Below, piece after piece: positions 17,932-26,346 of a stretch of DNA of 64,000 nt. The first letter of the stretch is position 1, and each line of letters starts with the position of its first letter. Position numbers and translations under genes: made by a program. The stretch covers positions 62,001 through 126,000 of the forward strand of contig JAIMBJ010000007.1 of the NCBI GenBank assembly GCA_023511455.1, written 5' to 3'. The notes below the pieces were generated by a model that was not told the origin of the DNA, did no database searches, and saw only the letters and a list, made by a program, of their open reading frames with translations. The DNA is from Bacillota bacterium. GTDB taxonomy: Bacteria; Armatimonadota; HRBIN16.

Positions 17932-18612
17932 ATGAAAGGCTTGCAGTGGACGCAGATGGTTATCGTCGTCATAACGCTTCTCTGCACGACAGCGTCATCC
18001 GGACAGGAGGCCACAAAACAGTCATCGGATACCAAAGCGCCACAATCCTTTACCCGTACGGCATCCGCGGACCCCGCGCTCCCGCCTGTATCGATGCTCC
18101 TGAGGCTGCTGTCGCTGACCCCCGAGCAGGAGCAGAAACTTCGACAGGTCTATGCAGAGCATAACGCGAGCTATGCAGAAGTGCTTCAACAGAAAATCTC
18201 TGCGAAAGAGCGCCAGGAGAAGCTGCGTGACCTGCGCAGAAACCTTCAGAAGAAGCTGGAATCTGTGCTGACGCCTCAGCAGTTACAGAAGTTGCGCCAG
18301 ATAGACCCCGAGTCGATGCTGGTGGACAGGCTCACTGTCGCTTTGAAACTCACCGAGGAGCAGAGCGACCAGCTGCTGCAAGTGATGCGTGAGCAGAGCG
18401 CGGGCATCCGTGCCATTGAAAAGCAGGCGCGGGAGGAAGGCTGGAGCGAACAACAGAAAAGGCAAAAGCTCGCGGAGTTGCGCAAACAAATAGACGAGAA
18501 GGTGAATAAAATCCTGACGGCGGAGCAACAGCAGAAGCTCCGGCAAATCCTGCAGGGCGAGGCGGGAAAACCGGTAACGCCCTCCAATGAGGAGCAGAAG
18601 CCATCACCATAG
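17932..18612 (+). CDS. Spy/CpxP-like periplasmic protein with repeated LTxxQ motifs
   Basis: 226 residues. A signal peptide (MKGLQWTQMVIVVITLLCTTASSG) is followed by a Ser/Thr/Ala linker and a long, charged, helical body. Four LTxxQ-type motifs are visible: LTPEQEQKLRQ, LTPQQLQKLRQ, LTEEQSDQLLQ and LTAEQQQKLRQ. They are paired around two helical hairpins, as in the Spy/CpxP/zinc-resistance family of ATP-independent chaperones and stress sensors. Glutamine is very abundant. The longer frame to 17686 is rejected, because ATG 17932 follows GGAAGGAGGTCACCC and gives the signal peptide. Its role in the envelope stress response is a family-based inference, and no CpxR-like regulator is nearby. Confidence 0.72.
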   Translation: MKGLQWTQMVIVVITLLCTTASSGQEATKQSSDTKAPQSFTRTASADPALPPVSMLLRLLSLTPEQEQKLRQVYAEHNASYAEVLQQKISAKERQEKLRDLRRNLQKKLESVLTPQQLQKLRQIDPESMLVDRLTVALKLTEEQSDQLLQVMREQSAGIRAIEKQAREEGWSEQQKRQKLAELRKQIDEKVNKILTAEQQQKLRQILQGEAGKPVTPSNEEQKPSP

Positions 18613-18624
18613 ACCCGGCGCCAT

Positions 18625-18653
18625 TTGACGAAATCACGTAAACAACTTATAAT
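18625..18653 (+). promoter_or_regulatory. Promoter of trpB2
   Basis: TTGACG (18625-18630), a 17-base spacer, and a perfect TATAAT (18648-18653). The Shine-Dalgarno AGGAGG of trpB2 follows at 18671-18676. Confidence 0.75.
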
Positions 18654-18683
18654 GATGTCCAGTAACTACAAGGAGGATTGTCA

Positions 18684-19991
18684 GTGGGTATGACGACTCA
18701 TTTCACATTGACCCAGGCGGATATTCCGACGCACTGGTATAACATTCTCACCGACCTGCCGGAGCCTCTGCCACCACCTCTGCATCCGGCTACTCACCAA
18801 CTCATCAAACCGGATGACATGTTCCCCATCTTCCCGGAGAATCTGGTGATGCAAGAGTTCAGTCCGGAGCGCTGGGTGGAGATTCCGGAGCCGGTTCGGG
18901 AAGTATATGCGCTGTGGCGACCTACCCCCCTGCTGCGTGCTGTCCGGCTGGAAAAGGCTCTGCAAACTCCTGCACATATCTACTACAAGTATGAAGGCGT
19001 CAGCCCGGCCGGCAGCCACAAGCCCAATACCGCCGTTGCTCAGGCGTATTACAACAAGGTAGCGGGAATGGAACGCCTGGCAACCGAAACGGGTGCGGGA
19101 CAGTGGGGGTCTGCGCTGGCTTTCGCTTGCCGTCTGTTTGGTCTGCAATGCACCGTGTACATGGTAAAGGTCAGTTACTACCAGAAGCCTTACCGCAAGA
19201 TGATGATGGAAACATGGGGCGCGACCGTTTACCCCAGCCCCAGTGACCAAACCGAGTTCGGGCGCAAGCTGCTCAAAGAGGATCTCGATTGCCCCGGTAG
19301 TCTGGGAATCGCGATCAGCGAGGCAATAGAGGACACGGTGCGGTCGAAGAACACACGGTACTCACTGGGGAGCGTGTTGAACCACGTCTGCCTGCATCAA
19401 ACGGTGATAGGGCTGGAAGCCCTGAAGCAGATGGAGATGGCAGGTGAGGAGCCGGATGTGATTATCGGTTGCGTCGGCGGCGGCAGCAACTTCGCCGGTC
19501 TGGCGTTTCCGTTCGTGCGCCAGAAAATCACGGAAGGCAAACAGTACCGCGTGGTGGCGGTGGAACCAAGCGCGTGCCCCTCGATGACGAAGGGCGAACT
19601 GCGCTACGATTTCGGGGACACGGCAATGACCACTCCCCTGCTGTGGATGTACACACTGGGACATGACTTCATGCCGCCCAAGATCCACGCCGGAGGCTTG
19701 CGCTATCACGGCATGGCGCCGCTGGTGAGCCATCTGTACAATCTGGGGCTGATCGAGGCGGTTGCCTATCCCCAGACGAAGGTGTTCGAGGCAGCGGTAA
19801 CCTTTGCCCGCACGGAGGGCATCATTCCCGCACCGGAATCGGCACACGCCGTACGCGCAGCGTTCGATGAAGCCATCCAGGCGCGTGAAGCGGGCGAAAA
19901 GAAGGTCATCCTGTTCAACCTTTCCGGTCACGGGATGCTGGACCTTACTGCCTACGAAGCATACCTGTCCGGCTCGTTGCAGGACGTATAG
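18684..19991 (+). CDS. trpB2: TrpB2-type tryptophan synthase beta-like PLP enzyme
   Basis: Pyridoxal-phosphate enzyme that joins indole and serine to make tryptophan. It is of the TrpB2 subgroup (about 435 aa), which is longer than TrpB1 and generally does not need TrpA. The PLP Lys lies in [11 protein letters not shown] (about residue 115), the phosphate loop is VGGGSNFAG, and the TrpB2-type N-terminal part contains WYNILTDLP and WRPTPLLRA. The frame opens with a TTG at 18678 touching the AGGAGG at 18671-18676. The GTG at 18684, seven bases after it, is the best start, with ATG 18690 as an alternative. No other trp genes are nearby, so salvage of free indole is possible. The PII-like gene follows after a structured leader. 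Confidence 0.92.
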   Translation: MGMTTHFTLTQADIPTHWYNILTDLPEPLPPPLHPATHQLIKPDDMFPIFPENLVMQEFSPERWVEIPEPVREVYALWRPTPLLRAVRLEKALQTPAHIYYKYEGVSPAGSHKPNTAVAQAYYNKVAGMERLATETGAGQWGSALAFACRLFGLQCTVYMVKVSYYQKPYRKMMMETWGATVYPSPSDQTEFGRKLLKEDLDCPGSLGIAISEAIEDTVRSKNTRYSLGSVLNHVCLHQTVIGLEALKQMEMAGEEPDVIIGCVGGGSNFAGLAFPFVRQKITEGKQYRVVAVEPSACPSMTKGELRYDFGDTAMTTPLLWMYTLGHDFMPPKIHAGGLRYHGMAPLVSHLYNLGLIEAVAYPQTKVFEAAVTFARTEGIIPAPESAHAVRAAFDEAIQAREAGEKKVILFNLSGHGMLDLTAYEAYLSGSLQDV

Positions 19992-20004
19992 CGTGCGTGA
20001 TTCT

Positions 20005-20092
20005 GGAGGGCAAGGCTCTGTCCATTTAGCATACAAGCGTTCTGGTGCATCGCGGACGCTGGTTACGACAGAGCATGTCCCTCCGACTCTGT
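20005..20092 (+). promoter_or_regulatory. Candidate switching RNA leader upstream of the PII-like gene
   Basis: The gap contains nested complementary arms: GGAGGG (20005-20010) with CCCTCC (20079-20084), GCTCTGT (20015-20021) with ACAGAGC (20068-20074), and AGCGT (20036-20040) with ACGCT (20056-20060). A second CTCTGT at 20087-20092 can instead pair with ACAGAG (20068-20073), breaking the long hairpin. The Shine-Dalgarno of the next gene (20102-20107) lies just beyond. Two mutually exclusive folds before a start codon suggest attenuation or a riboswitch, but this rests on pairing alone and matches no known class I recognise. Confidence 0.4.
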
Positions 20093-20114
20093 ACATCTCT
20101 CAGGAGGCACTGGA

Positions 20115-20417
20115 ATGACGGAAATGCAAATGGTGTTGATTGTGTGTGACGCGGGTGTGACGCATCGGGTAAAGGAAATCATTGACGAAGCAGGCGCGCC
20201 GGGTTATACGGTACTGCAAGATGCCACAGGAAAAGGTGAAAGCGGTCCGCGCGAGAACACTCCCATCTGGCCCGGTTTAAACAGCGTGGTTTTGTGTGCC
20301 GTTCCTTCGCATTGCGTACCGAGGATCCGCGAAGGGCTGGATGTTCTGCGCAAACAGCGCAGCGCACGCCATTTACCCCTCAAAATGTTTGTGTGGAACC
20401 TCGACGAGATAGGCTGA
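20115..20417 (+). CDS. PII-like signalling protein
   Basis: 100-residue protein of the GlnB-like (PII-like) superfamily. The ferredoxin-like pattern is visible: MVLIVCDAGVTHRVKEIIDEAGAPGYTVL (first strand and helix), the loop TGKGESGPRENTP, LNSVVLCAVP (third strand) and the second helix VPRIREGLDVLRKQ. The T-loop Tyr of classical GlnB is absent, so uridylylation is unlikely. Members of this wider group bind nucleotides or small ligands and act on neighbouring transporters or enzymes. ATG 20115 follows AGGAGG with seven bases of spacing. It is downstream of trpB2 and behind a leader with alternative hairpins, so it may itself be regulated at RNA level. Its partner is unknown. Confidence 0.7.
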   Translation: MTEMQMVLIVCDAGVTHRVKEIIDEAGAPGYTVLQDATGKGESGPRENTPIWPGLNSVVLCAVPSHCVPRIREGLDVLRKQRSARHLPLKMFVWNLDEIG

Positions 20418-20486
20418 GTGCACAGCGGGCGAGGCTCCTGCCGAGTCGGTAGCCAGCGCCACTTCTGTATGCACGGCACGGACGCG

Positions 20487-22079
20487 TTATCCACTACAGG
20501 TTTTGCACAATATCGTATCTCGCCTGAAGTTCACGTCATCCCGCTCAGGAAAGTCCATCAGGGTATGTAAGCCGCGGCTCTCATGCCTGCGCAGTGCACA
20601 TTGCACAATCAGGTTGCCCACCATAGCGAGGTTCCAATCCTCCCATGCTTCCACCCGTTGAGGAGCCTTTTGCATCGCAGCCTGAGCCTGCTGCTCGATG
20701 CGTAGCAACATCCGCGCCGCCTCTTCCAGAGATGCCAATCTGCGCACGATGCCTACCTTCTCGTGCATGACCAGATGTAACCGGTGGCGGATAGCTTCTT
20801 GTTCCACCTCGTCCGGAACACCGCTTGCCAGAGAGAGGGCTTCCAGTGTGGGCACATGGTCGGCTTGGGGCAGGCTCCAACCCACCTCCAGTGCATGGAG
20901 TGCGGCGCGATCGGCGAACACCAGAGCCTCCAGCAGGCTGTTGCTGGCAAGGCGGTTTGCACCGTGTACGCCCGTACAGGCGACTTCGCCTGCTGCATAA
21001 AGGCGGGGGATTGAAGTCCTGCCGTGCAGGTCGGTTTGCACGCCGCCGCACATGTAATGTGCCGCAGGCACAACGGGTATCCACTCCCTTGCCATATCGA
21101 TGCCCACGCTCTGCAGCCTGCTGTAGATCACAGGAAACCGCTGGCGCAGAAACTCCTCCGGGCGGTGAGTGATGTCCAGATACACGCATGGGATGCCAAG
21201 CCGCTTCATCTCGGCATCGATGGCACGCGCCACCACGTCGCGCGGCGCAAGGTCTTTCATCGGATGATACTTCTCCATGAAGGGCGTGCCATCGGGCAAA
21301 CGCAACACCGCTCCCTCGCCGCGCACGGCTTCGGAGATAAGGAAGCTGCGCGCACCAGAGTGGTACAGGGTGGTGGGATGAAACTGCATGAACTCCATGT
21401 TAGCGATGCACGCGCCTGCTCGCCATGCCATGCCAATGCCGTCGCCGGTCGCAATGGGCGGGTTCGTGGTATGCGGATACACCTGTCCACAGCCGCCTGT
21501 TGCCAGCAGCACCGCCCGCGCGAAAAACGCCTCTGGTTCGTCGGAATGGGTATTCAGCACCCACACCCCGACGCACTCTCCGTCACGGACGATGAGGTCT
21601 AAGGCGAAGAAGTGTTCGTAGATGGCGATGCGCGGATGGTGGCGAGTGGCTTCCAGCAGGGTGCGCTCGACCTCCCAGCCCGTCTGGTCGGCATAGTGCA
21701 CGATGCGATTGCGCGAGTGTCCTCCCTCGCGTCCCAGAGCCAGCACGGGGTTGCCGTGCGCGTCTCGCTCCATGTCGAAACGCGCGCCCAATTCTATCAG
21801 GCGACGGATTTGGGCAGGACCTTCCTGCACCAGCACGCGCACCGCATCCTCATGGCACAGCCCCGCCCCCGCGTTCAACGTGTCCTGAGCGTGCAGTTCA
21901 AACGTATCTTCCGGCGACAGCACCCCCGCGATGCCACCCTGCGCATAGTTGGTGTTGGACTCGCTGCGCTCCTTCTTAGTGATGACCAGCACTTCCGCCT
22001 GCTCCGCCACACGCAGGGCGAAGGTTAGACCTGCGATTCCGCTGCCAATCACGATAAAATCGGTAGTGTGAGCTACCAT
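20487..22079 (-). CDS. nadB: L-aspartate oxidase NadB
   Basis: FAD enzyme oxidising aspartate to iminoaspartate, the first step of bacterial NAD synthesis. The N-terminal dinucleotide fold VIGSGIAGLTFAL is followed by SNTNYAQGGIAGV, GREGGHSRNRIVHYADQTG (substrate and FAD contacts), ATGGCGQVYPHTTNPP, MEFMQFHPT, the AHYMCGGV signature and the C-terminal helical domain. Length is 530 aa, as expected for NadB. A ring of Arg/His residues in PAHYMCGG and VHGANRLASNS distinguishes it from succinate dehydrogenase. NadA and NadC are not in the window. It is divergent from the prolyl oligopeptidase gene; I could not define its own promoter with confidence. Confidence 0.94.
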   Translation of the reverse strand: MVAHTTDFIVIGSGIAGLTFALRVAEQAEVLVITKKERSESNTNYAQGGIAGVLSPEDTFELHAQDTLNAGAGLCHEDAVRVLVQEGPAQIRRLIELGARFDMERDAHGNPVLALGREGGHSRNRIVHYADQTGWEVERTLLEATRHHPRIAIYEHFFALDLIVRDGECVGVWVLNTHSDEPEAFFARAVLLATGGCGQVYPHTTNPPIATGDGIGMAWRAGACIANMEFMQFHPTTLYHSGARSFLISEAVRGEGAVLRLPDGTPFMEKYHPMKDLAPRDVVARAIDAEMKRLGIPCVYLDITHRPEEFLRQRFPVIYSRLQSVGIDMAREWIPVVPAAHYMCGGVQTDLHGRTSIPRLYAAGEVACTGVHGANRLASNSLLEALVFADRAALHALEVGWSLPQADHVPTLEALSLASGVPDEVEQEAIRHRLHLVMHEKVGIVRRLASLEEAARMLLRIEQQAQAAMQKAPQRVEAWEDWNLAMVGNLIVQCALRRHESRGLHTLMDFPERDDVNFRRDTILCKTCSG

Positions 22080-22197
22080 GTCAACCTTTTCAACCCCCGG
22101 CAGATAGTATCAGCATTTTACCCCTGGTCTTGCCGTCAAAAATACCGCGGATGGTCCACATCACTCGCACCACCTCTCTTTGATTGTACTATACCTG

Positions 22198-22226
22198 TTG
22201 CCAATTCGATTTGGTATTCGTATAAT
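22198..22226 (+). promoter_or_regulatory. Promoter with operator-like palindrome ahead of the prolyl oligopeptidase operon
   Basis: TTGCCA (22198-22203), a 17-base spacer, and a perfect TATAAT (22221-22226). Within and overlapping this promoter, CCAATTCGATTTGG (22201-22214) is a near-perfect dyad (CCAA, TCGA core, TTGG). It covers the -35 edge and spacer, where a repressor would block RNA polymerase. The regulator is not identifiable. Confidence 0.6.
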
Positions 22227-22260
22227 AACGTCAAAGACGGTGCAAGGAGTTTCGGAGAAT

Positions 22261-24408
22261 ATGTATGTGACGATAGAGGTCCTCTGTATTCTTTTGCTGG
22301 CGCTGCTGGCGGTAGAGGCAACAGCACAATCTATGCGCTATCCGGAGACGAAGAAGGTCGATGTGGTAGACGACTATCACGGCACTCTCGTGCCTGACCC
22401 TTACCGCTGGCTGGAAGATACCGACTCTTCCGAAACAAAGGCGTGGATTGATGCACAAAACGCTCTGACACTGCCCTACTTGCGCAACCTGCCTCATCGC
22501 GAACCGCTACAACGCATCCTCACCCGACGATGGAACTACGCGCGGTATGGCATCCCGTTCAAACGGGGCAGGCGCTACTTCTATTTTAAGAACGACGGGC
22601 TACAGAATCAGTCTGTGCTCTACTGGCAGCCGACACTGAAGGGCAAACCGCGTGTGTTGCTCGACCCGAACCTGCTCTCACCCGATGGCACGGTATCGGT
22701 CTTCAGCGTATCCGTCTCGGACAATGGGCGCTGGCTCGCCTACGGATTGTCGGATGCTGGCTCCGATTGGCAAACAATCCGCGTGCGGTCGGTGGAAACG
22801 GGAGAGGACCTGCCTGACGAGCTGCGCTGGGTAAAGTTCTCCAGCATCGCATGGACAAAGGATGGTAAGGGCTTTTTCTACTGCCGCTATCCCGAACCGC
22901 CCAAGAACTCTAACCCGATGTGGCATCCCAACCTGAATCAGAAGGTCTACTATCACCGGCTCGGCACGCCGCAATCGCAAGACCTGCTCATCCTGGAACG
23001 ACCGGACCAGCCTGAATGGCGGTTCTCCATCGTGGTGAGTGAGGATGGACGATACGCCGTGGTGGGGGTTACCGAAGCCGGACCTAAAAACCTGGTCTAT
23101 GTGATCGACCTGCAGCGTCCGAACCAGCCCCAGGTGCAGGCTCCGGCGCAACCTTTGATAGACCGTTTTGAAGCATCCTATCAGTTTTTAGGCAACGATG
23201 GCACGCTCTTCTACTTCCGCACCGACCTCGATGCACCGCGTGGCAAGGTCATCGCCATTGACCTGCGTCAGCCCGACAGGACACACTGGAAGCAAATCCT
23301 GCCTGAAGGCGAAGACACTTTGCAGGCAGTGACGCTTATGGGCAAACAGATGGCGGTGGTTACCCTGCACAACGCGACCAGCAGGGTACAAATCTACACC
23401 CTCAAGGGCGATTTCGTGAAAGAAATCCCTCTGCCCACACTGGGCACGTGCAGCGGCTTTGTCGGCAGACGCAATCAGGACGAGTTCTTCTACGGATTTA
23501 CCTCGTTTGTGTATCCTTACACTATCTACCGGTACGATGCCCGCACTGGCGAAAGCACCGTCTTTCACGCACCTCACATAGAGGGACTGGAGCCAATACA
23601 GTACGAGACGAAACAGGTGTGGTACCGCAGCAAAGATGGTACGCGTGTGCCGATGTTTATCACTCATCGCAAAGGCTTGCAACTCAACGGCGAGAACCCG
23701 GTTCTGCTCACTGGATATGGGGGGTTCAATATCTCGATCACTCCCCATTTCTCTGTGAGTAACCTCGTGTGGTTGGAACAGGGAGGCGTTCTGGCAGTGC
23801 CCAACCTGCGCGGGGGCGGCGAATTCGGTGAGGAGTGGCACCAGGCGGGTACAAAAGAGCGCAAGCAGAACGTTTTTGACGACTTCATCGCCGCGGCGGA
23901 GTACCTGATAGACCGTCGCTATACCAGCCCACGCAAACTGGCGATTCGTGGAGGATCCAACGGCGGGTTGCTGGTGGGCGCGGTGATGTGCCAGCGACCC
24001 GACCTGTTCGCAGTTGCCCTGCCCGCTGTCGGTGTCATGGACATGCTGCGCTACCACAAATTTACGATTGGCTCGGCGTGGAAAGAGGATTACGGTACCA
24101 GCGACGACCCGCAGATGTTCAGGGCGCTGTACGCATACTCGCCTCTGCATAACCTGAAACCAGGTGTGCGCTATCCCGCCACGCTCATCACCACCGGCGA
24201 CCACGATGACCGGGTGATGCCGGCCCATTCCTTCAAGTTCGCGGCGAGACTGCAGGAGGTGCAGGCAGGAGACGCTCCTGTGCTCATCCGAATCCAGACT
24301 CGTGTCGGACACGGCGCGGGAAAACCGACCTCCCTGGTGATTGAGGAGGAAGCAGACGTGCTGGCATTTGCCATGTACCATCTCGGCATGGAGGTACCCA
24401 AGGAGTGA
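22261..24408 (+). CDS. Prolyl oligopeptidase (family S9A), secreted
   Basis: Serine peptidase that cleaves short peptides after proline. A signal-like N-terminus (MYVTIEVLCILLLALLAVEATAQ) is followed by the family entry motif YPETKKVDVVDDYHGTLVPDPYRWLED. A seven-bladed propeller covers about 70-415, and the alpha/beta-hydrolase domain has the nucleophile Ser566 in RGGSNGGLLVG, Asp in GDHDDRV (647-651) and His684 in GHGAGKPT. The triad is complete. The frame extends upstream to 22180, but ATG 22261 gives the signal peptide and lies just behind the promoter. It heads a run of six closely packed genes (amidohydrolase, CorA, two permeases, alcohol dehydrogenase), suggesting peptide degradation coupled with uptake. 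Confidence 0.93.
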   Translation: MYVTIEVLCILLLALLAVEATAQSMRYPETKKVDVVDDYHGTLVPDPYRWLEDTDSSETKAWIDAQNALTLPYLRNLPHREPLQRILTRRWNYARYGIPFKRGRRYFYFKNDGLQNQSVLYWQPTLKGKPRVLLDPNLLSPDGTVSVFSVSVSDNGRWLAYGLSDAGSDWQTIRVRSVETGEDLPDELRWVKFSSIAWTKDGKGFFYCRYPEPPKNSNPMWHPNLNQKVYYHRLGTPQSQDLLILERPDQPEWRFSIVVSEDGRYAVVGVTEAGPKNLVYVIDLQRPNQPQVQAPAQPLIDRFEASYQFLGNDGTLFYFRTDLDAPRGKVIAIDLRQPDRTHWKQILPEGEDTLQAVTLMGKQMAVVTLHNATSRVQIYTLKGDFVKEIPLPTLGTCSGFVGRRNQDEFFYGFTSFVYPYTIYRYDARTGESTVFHAPHIEGLEPIQYETKQVWYRSKDGTRVPMFITHRKGLQLNGENPVLLTGYGGFNISITPHFSVSNLVWLEQGGVLAVPNLRGGGEFGEEWHQAGTKERKQNVFDDFIAAAEYLIDRRYTSPRKLAIRGGSNGGLLVGAVMCQRPDLFAVALPAVGVMDMLRYHKFTIGSAWKEDYGTSDDPQMFRALYAYSPLHNLKPGVRYPATLITTGDHDDRVMPAHSFKFAARLQEVQAGDAPVLIRIQTRVGHGAGKPTSLVIEEEADVLAFAMYHLGMEVPKE

Positions 24409-25319
24409 TTATCGACATGCACACCCATATCGGCGACCTGCGCTCCCCGAGCAACATGCATCGCAAACCGATTACCATTGAAGACCTGATAGCCCGCCTG
24501 AATGACGAAGGCATCGTTAAAGCGGTTCTGCTCCCATGGCCAGCCTCACCCGATGATGTGCAGTTTCCCGGGCTTTTCCAGCCCCAGCCCGATGTCATAT
24601 CTCAAGTCCGAGCAGCCCGTCGCTATCCCGAGCGAATCATTCCCTTTGGCAACGTAGACCCCCGGTGGGGGGGAAACAGTTCTAAAACAGATTTTTCGTG
24701 GCTCTTCCAGCGATTCGTGGAGATGGGTTATGTGGGCATTGGCGAAATCAGCGCAAACCTGCTCTACGACGATCCCCGCGTGGTGAACCTGTTCCACCAG
24801 TGCGGAGAATGGCAGTTCCCTGTGACCATTCACGCTACCGGTTTTGCCGAGGGGCAGTACGGACTGATCGACGAGCCGGGCTCGCCTCACCTGCTGAACC
24901 TGGTGCAACAGTCTCCTGACACCATCATCATCGGGCACGGACCGGGTTTCTGGGCGCAAATCAGCGCGGATGTCAGCCCCGCCGACCTGCTCGGCTACCC
25001 AAAGGGGCCCGTCCGAGGCGAGGGAATGATTCCGAAGCTGTTGCGCGACTTTCCCAACCTGTATGCGGACATCTCTGCAGGTAGCGGCTACAATGCGCTT
25101 ACCCGCGACCCCGATTACGGCATTCGATTCCTGAACGAGTTTCAGGATAAACTGATATTTGGTACCGATGTGTGCTTTGCAGACGAGGAAGGGCGAATGC
25201 CTCACCTGAACTACCTGAAGGAACGTCTCGCCAGCGGCGACATCTCCCAGGAGGTTTTTGATAAAATCACGTACAGGAACGCGCTGAAAGTGCTGAAACG
25301 CTGGAGCAGTGAGCGCTAA
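24405..25319 (+). CDS. Amidohydrolase-2 family TIM-barrel hydrolase
   Basis: Metal-dependent hydrolase or decarboxylase of the amidohydrolase-2 group. It opens with IIDMHTHIGD (HxH metal pair at residues 6-8), and also shows FGNVDPRWGG, VTIHATGF (third His, about 145), IIIGHGPGFW (fourth His, about 175) and the late Asp in IFGTDVCF (about 250). The start is GTG 24405, whose GTGA overlaps the stop of the oligopeptidase gene, a sign of coupled translation. The 304-residue length is usual. The substrate cannot be deduced. Its position suggests processing of a product of the peptidase or of a ligand imported by the permeases downstream. Confidence 0.85.
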   Translation: MIIDMHTHIGDLRSPSNMHRKPITIEDLIARLNDEGIVKAVLLPWPASPDDVQFPGLFQPQPDVISQVRAARRYPERIIPFGNVDPRWGGNSSKTDFSWLFQRFVEMGYVGIGEISANLLYDDPRVVNLFHQCGEWQFPVTIHATGFAEGQYGLIDEPGSPHLLNLVQQSPDTIIIGHGPGFWAQISADVSPADLLGYPKGPVRGEGMIPKLLRDFPNLYADISAGSGYNALTRDPDYGIRFLNEFQDKLIFGTDVCFADEEGRMPHLNYLKERLASGDISQEVFDKITYRNALKVLKRWSSER

Positions 25320-25346
25320 GCCCCGTGTCACGAATACAGGTTCACC

Positions 25347-26342
25347 TTGAAGACGATGCATGAACAGATGCCTCCGTACCAACTGAAAGCGGCTTACTGG
25401 TTGCCGCCTGACGCCCTCGTCCTTCTGGAAGAAAATGCGGCTGTTCGGGCTTTTGGCAGCAGGCAGGGGTTGCTGTGGGTGGATATTACAGCGCACGATA
25501 CGCGGGCGGCTGCGATGCTTTTGAGACAGACTTTCCACTTCCATCCCTTAGCGGTGGAAGATGCCCTCAGCCCCTACGAACGCCCCGCCCTTCAACGGCA
25601 TGAAGACGTGCTATTCCTGACGGCTCACGCAGTGCAGCAACAAAACGGTGAGGAAGTCTACACGGAGGTGGGTTTCTTTCTGGGGAAACACTTCCTGGTG
25701 ACCGTGCATACCGAACCCGTGCCGCTGATAGAACACTGGTTCGGGCGGTGGACATCACAGCCTGAGAAAGTAGGCAGGACTTCCGCTCACCTGTTGCATC
25801 TCCTGCTCGACGCGATCGTCGACGAGTACTTCCCGCTCGGGGATACGCTGGAAGAGAAATCGGACGACCTGGAGGACGCTATCTTCGCGGGCAGCAGCGA
25901 CGTACAGGTTGCGGATATCCTGCGGGTGAAGCGCAGATTACTGGAGATGCGCCAGCATATCACCCCTCTGCGTGACATCCTAAATGCGCTCTTGCGTCGC
26001 GATATGGAACTAATCCCCGACGAGGTGGTTCCCTACCTGCAGGATGTTTACGACCATACCCTGCGCATTGCAGAGCTGGCTGACCTCAACCGTGACATCC
26101 TTGCCGGTGTGCTTGACGCCTACCTTTCGGTGGTCTCCAATCGGCTGAACGAGGTCATGCGCATCCTCACCGTCATTTCCACCGTGCTGATGTCTGCTGC
26201 ACTCATCGCTGGCATCTATGGCATGAACTTCGACTACATGCCCGAACTGCAGTGGAAAGCGGGCTATCCCTTTGCAGGCGCAATGATGCTATTGGTAGCC
26301 GTGGTGGAACTATACATTTTCAAACGCAAGGGGTGGTTATAG
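25347..26342 (+). CDS. corA: CorA-family magnesium/cobalt transporter
   Basis: Pentameric inner-membrane divalent-cation channel. The long N-terminal cytoplasmic alpha/beta domain includes FHFHPLAVEDAL and YERPALQRHEDVLFLTAHA. A coiled stalk helix (about 155-270) leads to TM1 with the signature YGMNFDYMPE after it, and to TM2 (AGAMMLLVAVVELYIF) ending with basic KRKGWL, facing the cytoplasm. Length (331 aa) is typical. The start is uncertain: TTG 25347 or ATG 25356, with no strong Shine-Dalgarno. The stop lies four bases before the OppB-like permease start, so it belongs to the same run of genes even though its job (Mg2+/Co2+) has no evident link to peptides. Confidence 0.92.
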   Translation: MKTMHEQMPPYQLKAAYWLPPDALVLLEENAAVRAFGSRQGLLWVDITAHDTRAAAMLLRQTFHFHPLAVEDALSPYERPALQRHEDVLFLTAHAVQQQNGEEVYTEVGFFLGKHFLVTVHTEPVPLIEHWFGRWTSQPEKVGRTSAHLLHLLLDAIVDEYFPLGDTLEEKSDDLEDAIFAGSSDVQVADILRVKRRLLEMRQHITPLRDILNALLRRDMELIPDEVVPYLQDVYDHTLRIAELADLNRDILAGVLDAYLSVVSNRLNEVMRILTVISTVLMSAALIAGIYGMNFDYMPELQWKAGYPFAGAMMLLVAVVELYIFKRKGWL

Positions 26343-26346
26343 AAGC

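Noticed and set aside
23188-24381. 397-codon minus-strand frame under the prolyl oligopeptidase
   Set aside because: The plus strand contains the full catalytic triad; the reverse frame is unlike any protein I recognise.
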